Assembly (NCBI GenBank): GCA_900756575.1 | Contig: CAAEKQ010000075.1 | Coordinates: 1-5,279, forward strand | Length of the DNA stretch: 5,279 bases | Source: an uncultured Oscillospiraceae bacterium | GTDB lineage: Bacteria > Bacillota > Clostridia > Oscillospirales > Oscillospiraceae | Reading direction: 5' to 3' | Part shown: positions 1-5,239 of the stretch, one piece after another | Layout: each line of letters begins with the position of its first letter | Numbering within the stretch: position 1 is the stretch's first letter | Translations under genes and position numbers: made by a program | The notes under the pieces: model-generated | What the model was told of the DNA's origin: nothing | Database searches by the model: none | The model's input: only the letters and a program-made list of their open reading frames with translations

Positions 1-134
1 CGCCTGGGCTCCGGGCGAAAATCCCATCGCGAATTTGTTCATTTTACCGTTCAAAATCTGCTGCGGCTGTTGAATTTTTGCAGAGGATTTGTCCCGAAAC
101 GGATCGCAGCCCCCAATTTGTGACAGGATACAGC
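1..134. other. Window-edge stretch with no identifiable gene
   Basis: Two edge-truncated open frames are visible and neither can be identified. On the plus strand, frame 1 is open from base 1 to a TGA at 121-123 and gives 40 basic residues ending PKRIAAPNL; it could be the tail of a gene converging on the minus-strand regulator. On the minus strand an ATG at 42-40 opens a frame beginning MNKFAMGFSPGAQA that runs off the edge. It has the same orientation as the two genes upstream of it, but no purine-rich ribosome site precedes it and I see no good promoter for it. The two readings exclude each other as main coding strands, and the stretch may be non-coding. Confidence 0.25.
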
Positions 135-172
135 AACCCCCTGCTGCGGTCTTTTCGCCACAGCAGGGGGTT
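135..172 (-). terminator. Perfect 12-bp hairpin after the LytTR-PAS gene (possible weak terminator)
   Basis: AACCCCCTGCTG at 135-146 is exactly complementary to CAGCAGGGGGTT at 161-172, with a 14-base loop. On the minus strand it starts four bases past the regulator's TAA stop (179-177), the usual place for a terminator. However, there is no run of U after the stem in either direction: the minus-strand continuation is GCTGTATCC and the plus-strand continuation is CCTATTATC. It may be an inefficient or factor-assisted terminator, a 3'-end-stabilising structure, or a shared terminator if a plus-strand gene really ends at 123. Confidence 0.5.
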
Positions 173-176
173 CCTA

Positions 177-905
177 TTATCTGGCCCGGAACAACTCCTG
201 CACCAGATTATTCTCTTTGGTCAAATCCGTCAGTACGCAGCAGCAGAACCCGGGCTGGGGCTGATAGCACCGGAGCTGCATATACTTGCCCGAATCCTCC
301 AGCACATCCTCAATCACCCGGCTGCCTCCATGGATCGCCACATCCGCAAAAATCGCCATCCACTTGGGGCTGCCCACATTTCGAAGCTTCAGCACGGACT
401 GGTTGAGGATTTCTTCCACGGTCACGCTTTCCAGCTGCGCCATCTCCCGGCTCAGATACCGAACCAGGAAATCCACGCCGCCGCCCCCATAAACCAGCTC
501 CATCACCACCATGGGCAGGGGCATGGGATCCAGCCAGCGGGACAGCACCTCCGCCGGGCAGACCTCCCGCTTTTCCGCTCGGCTCGCTGTCGGCCGCTTT
601 TGCCGCTTGGGGGCCCGATCCGCCCGAACCCGCCGCCGGAATCTGGTTCCGTCGGTCATGGTAATCTCGCCGTTTTTCTCGTCCTTGATAAATCGCTTGG
701 ATACCACAATTCCCCGATTGATATTGAGAAACGTCTCCTCCGGCAGCTGTGCAAAGACATCCTTCAGGCTCTGGTTGGTTCTAAGCACCGTTCCGTCCCT
801 CCGGGTGATCTTTGTTTTCCGGTCTTCCACCGTAATATAGGCAATATCGTCAGCGGGAATCTGTGCCTTTCGATAGTCCGCGTGCACGGTCAGCACGGTC
901 TTCAT
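177..905 (-). CDS. LytTR DNA-binding regulator with C-terminal PAS domain
   Basis: This 242-residue protein reads as a one-component transcription regulator. Residues about 4-96 form a LytTR DNA-binding domain: the strand DIAYITVEDRKTKI, then LRTNQSLKDVFAQLPEETFLNINRGIVVSKRFI, where F59, N63, R64 and the following hydrophobics match the family's conserved F.(R/N).HRS-type segment. A very basic linker (about 89-113) follows. Residues about 120-235 match clostridial PAS domains: LDPMPLPMVVMELVYG, VDFLVRYLSREM, PKWMAIFADVAIHGG, then YQPQPGF and VLTDLTKENN near the end. I see no receiver domain and no membrane segment, so the signal is probably cytoplasmic; the ligand is unknown. C221-C223 are three consecutive cysteines in a PAS strand, a possible but unproven redox feature. 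I chose ATG 905 because an in-frame TTG at 950 lies inside the promoter. AAGGG at 923-919 is the ribosome site, 13 bases from the ATG, which is rather long. The gene follows the lipoprotein gene on the same strand. Confidence 0.85.
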   Translation of the reverse strand: MKTVLTVHADYRKAQIPADDIAYITVEDRKTKITRRDGTVLRTNQSLKDVFAQLPEETFLNINRGIVVSKRFIKDEKNGEITMTDGTRFRRRVRADRAPKRQKRPTASRAEKREVCPAEVLSRWLDPMPLPMVVMELVYGGGGVDFLVRYLSREMAQLESVTVEEILNQSVLKLRNVGSPKWMAIFADVAIHGGSRVIEDVLEDSGKYMQLRCYQPQPGFCCCVLTDLTKENNLVQELFRAR

Positions 906-940
906 CGCACCTGCACATCCCTTCTTATATTCTACCTTAG

Positions 941-969
941 ATTGTATCAAAGAAGATTTTTTATGTCAA
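941..969 (-). promoter_or_regulatory. Near-consensus housekeeping promoter for the LytTR-PAS gene
   Basis: Read on the minus strand, TTGACA (969-964) is separated by exactly 17 bases from TACAAT (946-941). This matches the sigma-70/SigA consensus at 11 of 12 positions. The expected transcription start is near 934, giving a leader of about 30 bases that includes the AAGGG ribosome site. The promoter lies in the 125-base gap behind the lipoprotein gene, so the regulator can be transcribed independently of it. No convincing terminator for the lipoprotein transcript is seen in 970-1030, so read-through into the regulator is possible. Confidence 0.9.
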
Positions 970-1030
970 CTACGAAACCAGATTTTTTCGTTTTTCTTTT
1001 GGCTGACGAGATTGGGGCTCTACTTCCGCC

Positions 1031-1723
1031 TCAGCTGAGCTTTGTGACACCGGTAAGGCTGTAGCGGAACAAAGCCTTCCCCGCCTCGGGGCCGGTATAA
1101 TCCACCAGGCTCACCTGATAAACGCCCTGGTTTTCGCCCTGATTTTTCAGCTCCGCCTGAGCCGTATAGCCGCCGTCCTGGTTGGGGGTGATCTCCCCCA
1201 GCGCCATTTCCAGCGACACCTCCGGGCCGTGAATCAGATAGCCGCCGTCTTCCGTCCGGCTCACCAGGGGATCCTCCTCGGTTACGGACGGAACCTCTCC
1301 GCTGTAGTTTGCGAACATTGCCTGCGTAAAAATCGGGAGGTTCTCCGCAGTCAAATGCGTGCCGTCCGTCCCGCTGCTGGTAAAGGTCTCATCCATACTC
1401 CGCAGGGTAATGAGATAGCCCACCGCCCGCCAGAAATACACCGGATCTTCGGGATCATAGGTAAGTCCGTCCTGGGCGCAGAGAATCGCCGCCATTACCG
1501 ACTGATTTACGGCGCTGTCTTCCGCCTTGGCGCTTACCCGCCAGCCCGTGCTGTCCTCCTCCGGCACCGTCTGGGCCATCTCCGGCGATTCCACCGGGGC
1601 ATTACCAAAGGTCTGGGCCGTTTCCGTGGCCGACGCCTCGCTGACCTGAGGCGTTTTCCCGCAGGCCGCCAGCGCCATCATGCACAAAAGGCACAGCAGC
1701 ATTGCAATCACACGATTTTTCAT
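1031..1723 (-). CDS. Putative lipoprotein of unknown function
   Basis: This 230-residue exported protein has a classical lipoprotein signal. It shows a short positive start (K2, R4), a hydrophobic core from about 5 to 17 (VIAMLLCLLCMMA) and the lipobox LAAC with the acylated cysteine at C21. Maturation by Lgt and signal peptidase II would anchor it to the outer face of the membrane. Residues about 22-60 are a flexible linker rich in E, T, S, A and P. Residues about 65-230 form an acidic globular part (YDPEDPVYFWRAVGYLITL; a strand-rich end with GGYTAQAELKNQG and GVYQVSLVDYTG). I recognise no enzyme motif, repeat or transporter-binding signature. The ribosome site AGGAGGG (1736-1730) lies six bases before the ATG and settles the start. 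The gene is divergent from glnN and upstream of the LytTR-PAS gene on the same strand; a functional link is only suggested by position. Confidence 0.85.
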   Translation of the reverse strand: MKNRVIAMLLCLLCMMALAACGKTPQVSEASATETAQTFGNAPVESPEMAQTVPEEDSTGWRVSAKAEDSAVNQSVMAAILCAQDGLTYDPEDPVYFWRAVGYLITLRSMDETFTSSGTDGTHLTAENLPIFTQAMFANYSGEVPSVTEEDPLVSRTEDGGYLIHGPEVSLEMALGEITPNQDGGYTAQAELKNQGENQGVYQVSLVDYTGPEAGKALFRYSLTGVTKLS

Positions 1724-1748
1724 AAAAATCCCTCCTGTTCTTATCGGC

Positions 1749-1777
1749 AGAATAACACAATTCCTTCAAAAATACAA
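1749..1777 (-). promoter_or_regulatory. Probable promoter of the lipoprotein gene
   Basis: On the minus strand, TTGTAT (1777-1772) and TATTCT (1754-1749) are 17 bases apart, each matching the housekeeping consensus at four of six positions. The start point would fall near 1742, giving a short leader that carries the AGGAGGG ribosome site. This is much weaker than the divergent glnN promoter, which suggests modest expression or a need for an activator. Confidence 0.5.
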
Positions 1778-1865
1778 TACCGCTCCCGCCCGCCCCCTGC
1801 AAATCCCGGCAAAATCCCCCGATTCCGCAGCATTTCTCTCCTTTGCATAGTGTACGAAAATAAAT

Positions 1866-1896
1866 TGCATTTCCCGTAAAATTCAGCAAAAATGCA
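1866..1896. promoter_or_regulatory. Inverted repeat TGCATTT / AAATGCA upstream of the glnN promoter (candidate operator)
   Basis: TGCATTT (1866-1872) and AAATGCA (1890-1896) are perfect 7-bp inverted arms with a 17-base spacer, and the second arm ends one base before the -35 box. A third TGCAT core stands at 1844-1848. The position suits an activator or repressor of glnN. It does not resemble the Bacillus GlnR/TnrA site (TGTnA-n7-TnACA). The region is AT-rich, so chance is a real alternative. Confidence 0.3.
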
Positions 1897-1897
1897 G

Positions 1898-1926
1898 TTG
1901 ACCCTGAGATGGAAACGCGCTATAAT
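1898..1926 (+). promoter_or_regulatory. Strong promoter of glnN
   Basis: TTGACC (1898-1903), a 17-base spacer and a perfect TATAAT (1921-1926) make an 11-of-12 match to the SigA consensus. Transcription should start near 1933, about 99 bases before the glnN start codon. It is the only recognisable plus-strand promoter between the divergent lipoprotein gene and glnN. Confidence 0.9.
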
Positions 1927-1933
1927 GTTGTCA

Positions 1934-1953
1934 TTACAGCAAGGGCGCTGTGA
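1934..1953 (+). promoter_or_regulatory. 5' leader hairpin with six-base loop, competing with the terminator (ANTAR-target-like)
   Basis: ACAGC (1936-1940) and GCTGT (1947-1951) pair around the loop AAGGGC (1941-1946); U1935-G1952 and U1934-A1953 can extend the stem to seven pairs. The loop has A at position 1 and G at position 4, the two conserved bases described for RNA hairpins bound by ANTAR-domain antiterminators. Its 3' arm is part of the 5' arm of the terminator that follows, so full forms of the two cannot coexist. ANTAR targets normally have two such hairpins; I can see only this one, because transcription is predicted to begin at about 1933. Assignment to ANTAR control is therefore an inference. 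Confidence 0.45.
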
Positions 1954-1981
1954 GGGACCCCCTCACGGCGCTTATTTTTTT
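1943..1981 (+). terminator. Intrinsic terminator in the glnN leader (attenuator)
   Basis: Bases 1945-1956 pair with 1960-1971 (12 bp with one G-U at 1949/1967, loop ACC), and two more G-U pairs are possible below. The stem runs directly into TTATTTTTTT (1972-1981). It ends about 49 bases after the predicted transcription start and 50 bases before the glnN ATG, with no promoter afterwards. No plus-strand gene ends upstream, so it is not a leftover terminator of a neighbour. It should abort most glnN transcripts unless antitermination occurs. The 50 bases after it hold a 5-bp hairpin (TCCGC at 1992-1996 with GCGGA at 2001-2005) and then the ribosome site. Confidence 0.85.
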
Positions 1982-2031
1982 GTAAACACCTTCCGCATTG
2001 GCGGAGATCTTTTGAAAAGGAGTAGATCAAT

Positions 2032-4119
2032 ATGGCAGCAAACACCAAGGAAATCTACGGCTCCATGGTATTCAACGAGCACGTTATGAAGGAGCGTCTT
2101 CCCAGCGCCACCTACAAGAGCCTGAAGGCAACCATTGACGAGGGCAAGCCCCTGGATCTGGACGTGGCAAACGTTGTGGCCAGCGTTATGAAGGACTGGG
2201 CCATCGAAAAGGGCGCCACCCATTATACCCACTGGTTTCAGCCCCTCACTGGCATCACCTCCGAGAAGCACGACGGCTTTGTATCTCCCATGAGCGACGG
2301 CACTGCCATTATGGAGTTTAAGGGCAAGGAGCTCATTCAGGGCGAGCCCGACGCTTCCTCCTTCCCCTCTGGCGGTCTGCGCGCCACCTGTGAGGCCCGC
2401 GGCTATACCGCATGGGATCCCACCAGCTATGCATTTGTAAAGGATGACGTTCTGTGCATCCCCACCGCCTTCTGCTCCTACACCGGCGAGGCGCTGGATA
2501 AGAAGACCCCCCTGCTCCGCTCCATGAAGGCCATCTCCACCGAGGCCTGCAAGGTTCTGAAGCTCTTTGGCAAGACCTGCACCCATGTCACCTCCACCGT
2601 CGGCCCCGAGCAGGAGTATTTCCTGATCCGCAAGGAGGACTATGAGCAGCGCGAGGATCTGATTCTCACCGGTCGCACCCTGTTCGGTCATTCTGCCGCC
2701 AAGGGCCAGGAGCTGGAGGAGCATTACTTCGGTGTAATCCGTCCTCAGGTTTCCGAGTTTATGAAGGATCTGGACGATGAGCTGTGGAAGCTGGGCATTC
2801 CTGCCCGCACCAAGCACAACGAGGTTGCCCCTGCACAGCATGAGCTGGCTCCTATTTTCGATACCACCAACAAGGCCATCGACCACAACCTGCTGACCAT
2901 GGAAATGATGAAGAAGGTTGCCGAGCGCCACGGTCTTGTATGCCTGCTCCACGAAAAGCCCTTTGACGGTGTCAACGGCTCCGGTAAGCACAACAACTGG
3001 TCTCTGTCTGCCGGCGGCGAAAACCTGCTGGATCCCGGCGACACCCCCATGGATAACCTCCAGTTCCTGACGTTCCTCACCGCCGTTATCAAGGCTGTGG
3101 ACGATTATCAGGATCTGCTCCGTTCCACCGTTGCCTCCCCCGGAAACGATCACCGTCTGGGGGCCAACGAAGCGCCTCCCGCCATCATCTCCATCTTTGT
3201 GGGCGATGAGCTGGGCGACATTCTCGATTCCATTGCCAACGACAGCCCCTATGAGGCAAAGGGCAAGGCCAAGATCGACCTGGGCGTTGACGTACTGCCC
3301 GTATTCCCCAAGGACAACACCGACCGGAACCGCACTTCCCCCTTCGCCTTCACCGGCAACAAGTTTGAGTTCCGTATGCCCGGCTCTGCCATGAACCTGT
3401 CCGACGCCAACACGGTGCTGAACACCGCTGTGGCAAAGGTACTCAAGGACTTTGCCGCCGAGATGGAGGGGGCCGAGGACTTCACCGCCGCTGCCGCCGC
3501 CTGGATTAAGAAAACCATCAAGGCCCACGAGCGCATCCTGTTCAATGGCAACGGCTACTCCGCCGAGTGGGAAGCCGAAGCTGAGAAGCGTGGCCTTTTG
3601 AACATGAAGACCACCGTAGACGCCCTGCCCTGCCTCCTTGCCGACAAGAACATTCAGCTGATGAGTGAGATGAACGTTCTGTCCCCCGTAGAAATGCAGA
3701 GCCGCTATGAGGTGGAACTGGAGCACTATTCCAAGGTCATCAACATCGAGTCCCTTACCACCCTGGGTATGGCCCGCCGCCAGCTGATCCCCGCCGCGCT
3801 GGAGTTCCTGTCCTCCGTAGCCGAGACCGCCGCCGCCAAGAGGGCCGTCAGCGAGGTACTCTCCACCAAGACCGAGGAGCAGATTCTCACCTCCGTCACC
3901 AAGGATGTGGACGACATGAACGTTGCCGCCGACAAGCTGGATGCCCTGATGAACAAGGTGGATTCCATCACCGGTACTTACGATCTGGCCGAGTACTACT
4001 GCAAGCAGGTGGTGCCCGCCATGAGCGAGATCCGTGCCGCTGCGGATCACTGCGAGATCATCATCGGCAAGGACTACTGGCCTCTGCCCAGCTACTCCGA
4101 GATGCTGTTCTACGTCTAA
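2032..4119 (+). CDS. glnN: Glutamine synthetase type III
   Basis: This 695-residue enzyme makes glutamine from glutamate, ammonia and ATP, the entry step of ammonia assimilation in the cytoplasm. It has the length and motifs of the GSIII family (about 700 residues, dodecameric), far larger than GSI or GSII. Visible are the N-terminal VFNEHVMKERLP, GATHYTHWFQPLTG (61-74), EPDASSFPSGGLR (105-117), the metal-binding GPEQEYFL (191-198, E193 and E195), KHNEVAPAQHE (261-271, E264 and E271), the nucleotide-site HEKPFDGVNGSGKHNNWS (307-324, H320), HRLGANEAPP (374-383) and NRTSPFAFTGNKFEFR (433-448, R434, E446, R448). The family's C-terminal WPLPSYSEMLF is present, so the gene is complete. AAGGAG at 2017-2022, nine bases from the ATG, fixes the start. 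A strong promoter and a leader terminator suggest attenuation, probably nitrogen-responsive. It is a single-gene unit closed by its own terminator. Confidence 0.97.
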   Translation: MAANTKEIYGSMVFNEHVMKERLPSATYKSLKATIDEGKPLDLDVANVVASVMKDWAIEKGATHYTHWFQPLTGITSEKHDGFVSPMSDGTAIMEFKGKELIQGEPDASSFPSGGLRATCEARGYTAWDPTSYAFVKDDVLCIPTAFCSYTGEALDKKTPLLRSMKAISTEACKVLKLFGKTCTHVTSTVGPEQEYFLIRKEDYEQREDLILTGRTLFGHSAAKGQELEEHYFGVIRPQVSEFMKDLDDELWKLGIPARTKHNEVAPAQHELAPIFDTTNKAIDHNLLTMEMMKKVAERHGLVCLLHEKPFDGVNGSGKHNNWSLSAGGENLLDPGDTPMDNLQFLTFLTAVIKAVDDYQDLLRSTVASPGNDHRLGANEAPPAIISIFVGDELGDILDSIANDSPYEAKGKAKIDLGVDVLPVFPKDNTDRNRTSPFAFTGNKFEFRMPGSAMNLSDANTVLNTAVAKVLKDFAAEMEGAEDFTAAAAAWIKKTIKAHERILFNGNGYSAEWEAEAEKRGLLNMKTTVDALPCLLADKNIQLMSEMNVLSPVEMQSRYEVELEHYSKVINIESLTTLGMARRQLIPAALEFLSSVAETAAAKRAVSEVLSTKTEEQILTSVTKDVDDMNVAADKLDALMNKVDSITGTYDLAEYYCKQVVPAMSEIRAAADHCEIIIGKDYWPLPSYSEMLFYV

Positions 4120-4135
4120 TCGAACATACAAATTT

Positions 4136-4169
4136 GTGCCTGCTGCATTTTTTGCGGCAGGCACTTTTT
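4136..4169 (+). terminator. Intrinsic terminator of glnN
   Basis: GTGCCTGCTGC (4136-4146) pairs with GCGGCAGGCAC (4154-4164) as an 11-bp stem with one G-U pair and a seven-base loop, followed by TTTTT (4165-4169). It starts 17 bases past the glnN stop and separates it from the next gene. Confidence 0.93.
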
Positions 4170-4184
4170 GTTCCGATGTTTTTG

Positions 4185-4193
4185 TGGTATACT
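4185..4193 (+). promoter_or_regulatory. Extended -10 promoter of trxB
   Basis: TATACT (4188-4193) is preceded by TG one base upstream (TGGTATACT), the extended -10 form that can work without a good -35 box. Seventeen bases further up there is only the T-run of the glnN terminator (TTTTTG, 4165-4170), a poor -35. The predicted start is near 4200, about 31 bases before the ATG. Terminator and promoter are packed back to back. Confidence 0.65.
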
Positions 4194-4230
4194 GTCTGTA
4201 CGATGTAATCCAAAACAGGGAGGTACTATC

Positions 4231-5130
4231 ATGTATGATATCTGCATCATCGGCGGCGGTCCTTCGGGACTGACGGCCGCCCTCTATAGTCTCCGTGCAG
4301 GCCGGAGCACGCTTTTAATGGAAGAAAAGACCTTCGGCGGTCAAATGGCCGAAACCAGCGTCATTGAAAATATGCCCGGTTCTCCCGATGCCCAGGGCTG
4401 GGAGCTTGCCATGCGGTTCGGCCAGCAGGTGGAGCAGCTGGGGGTATCCACCGCCTTTGAAAAGGCCACGAAGCTGGAGCCCCAGGGGGATCATCTGCGA
4501 ATTTGCACCGACAGCGACGTCTGCTATGAGGCCCGCCGGGTGATTCTCGCCATGGGCGTTCGGCGCAGACATTTGAATGTGCCCGGGGAGGATCGGCTGG
4601 CAGGCCACGGGGTTGGCTGGTGTGCGGTCTGTGACGGTGCATTTTTCCGCAGTCAGGACGTTGCCGTGGTGGGCGGCGGAAATACGGCACTGGAGGACGC
4701 GCTGTATCTCTCCGGTATTTGCAAAACCGTCCATCTGCTGGTGCGGAAAAATGAATTCCGCGGTCAGGCAGCGCTTGTACAGCGGGTCATGGAAAAGGAG
4801 AATATTAAAGTGCGCTTCCAGACCGAGGTCACGGAAATTCTGGGCAAAAACAAGGTCAGCGGCATCACCGTCACCCAAAACGGCGTGACGGAGACCATCC
4901 CTCTGTCCGGCGTGTTCGTCGCCATTGGTTTGAGCCCGGACACCTCCCTTTATGGAGATTTGGTAGAAACGGACCCCAGCGGCTATATCGTCGCCGGCGA
5001 GGATTGCCGCACCTCCGTCCCCGGGATTTTCGCCGCCGGAGATATTCGCACCAAGGAGATTCGGCAAATTGTCACCGCCCTGTCCGACGGCGCCATTGCC
5101 GCTGAGCTGGCCGGACGGGAACTGAATTGA
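4231..5130 (+). CDS. trxB: Thioredoxin reductase-type FAD flavoprotein
   Basis: This 299-residue cytoplasmic enzyme passes electrons from a reduced cofactor through FAD and a redox disulfide to thioredoxin or a similar thiol protein. An FAD-binding site GGGPSG (8-13) opens the protein, and GGQM (37-39 region) followed by ENMPG fits the family. The active-site pair is C131-AV-C134 in WCAVCDGAFF. The nucleotide domain has GGGNTALEDA (148-157), fitting GxGxxA, followed by VRKNEFR (171-177) where NADPH enzymes usually have HRRxxxR. GIFAAGDIR (265-273) and RQIVTALSDGAIAA (278-291) close the FAD site. Length is normal (300-320) and no truncation is seen. ATG 4231 is chosen because GGGAGG (4218-4223) lies seven bases before it; an earlier ATG at 4168 in the same frame falls in the terminator and promoter. 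No thioredoxin gene is in the window. Confidence 0.93.
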   Translation: MYDICIIGGGPSGLTAALYSLRAGRSTLLMEEKTFGGQMAETSVIENMPGSPDAQGWELAMRFGQQVEQLGVSTAFEKATKLEPQGDHLRICTDSDVCYEARRVILAMGVRRRHLNVPGEDRLAGHGVGWCAVCDGAFFRSQDVAVVGGGNTALEDALYLSGICKTVHLLVRKNEFRGQAALVQRVMEKENIKVRFQTEVTEILGKNKVSGITVTQNGVTETIPLSGVFVAIGLSPDTSLYGDLVETDPSGYIVAGEDCRTSVPGIFAAGDIRTKEIRQIVTALSDGAIAAELAGRELN

Positions 5131-5134
5131 ATCG

Positions 5135-5181
5135 CATAAAAATACCCCGCTCTGTAAAATGCAGAGCAGGGTATTTTTATG
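5135..5181 (+). terminator. Strong bidirectional terminator after trxB
   Basis: Bases 5135-5154 pair with 5162-5181 as a 20-bp stem with a single C-A mismatch (5148/5168) and a seven-base loop (TAAAATG). The core is ACCC-GCTCTG with CAGAGC-GGGT, flanked by AAAAA on one side and TTTTT on the other, so it works as a terminator read in either direction. It begins four bases after the trxB stop codon. Confidence 0.93.
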
Positions 5182-5196
5182 GCAATACCGCGCAAA

Positions 5197-5232
5197 TCGT
5201 CAAGAAAGTCTGACGAGAGATTTTTCGTCAGA
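5197..5232. repeat. TCGTCA / TGACGA alternating inverted repeats
   Basis: TCTGACGA (5209-5216) pairs with TCGTCAGA (5225-5232) as a perfect 8-bp stem around an eight-base loop. The same TGACGA core could instead pair with TCGTCA at 5197-5202, so two hairpins compete for it. No gene is present. I read it as the outer part of the intergenic palindromic element that continues to the window edge. Confidence 0.55.
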
Positions 5233-5239
5233 AAAAGGT

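Noticed and set aside
850..918. A 22-codon out-of-frame ORF starting at ATG 918 on the minus strand, overlapping the LytTR-PAS start
   Set aside because: It sits too close to the AAGGG site and shows no coding character. It may slightly affect initiation, but I cannot support it as a gene.
970..1030. LytTR-type paired direct repeats upstream of the regulator promoter (autoregulation)
   Set aside because: Only a loose single match (TAGTTGAC) is present and no second copy at the expected spacing could be found.
78..1064. A 328-codon plus-strand frame across the LytTR-PAS gene
   Set aside because: It is antisense to a gene with recognisable LytTR and PAS domains and a consensus promoter, crosses the hairpin and that promoter, and its translation resembles no family.
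1950..1985. A possible leader peptide starting at GTG (11 codons, VRDPLTALIFL) inside the glnN attenuator, with AAGGG four bases upstream
   Set aside because: It contains no glutamine or other regulatory codon run, uses a GTG start with short spacing, and lies wholly within the terminator stem. Coincidence is more likely than a translated leader.
1972..4164. A stop-free frame of 730 codons on the minus strand, antisense to the whole of glnN
   Set aside because: Its translation is a repetitive G/V/L/H-rich sequence with no recognisable domain. It begins inside the glnN terminator stem and ends in the attenuator, and it has no ribosome site. It is explained by the GC-rich biased codons of a highly expressed gene, and glnN itself is unmistakable.
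4315..5067. A 250-codon minus-strand frame opposite trxB
   Set aside because: It is the antisense shadow of a clear thioredoxin reductase gene, with no promoter, ribosome site or domain of its own.
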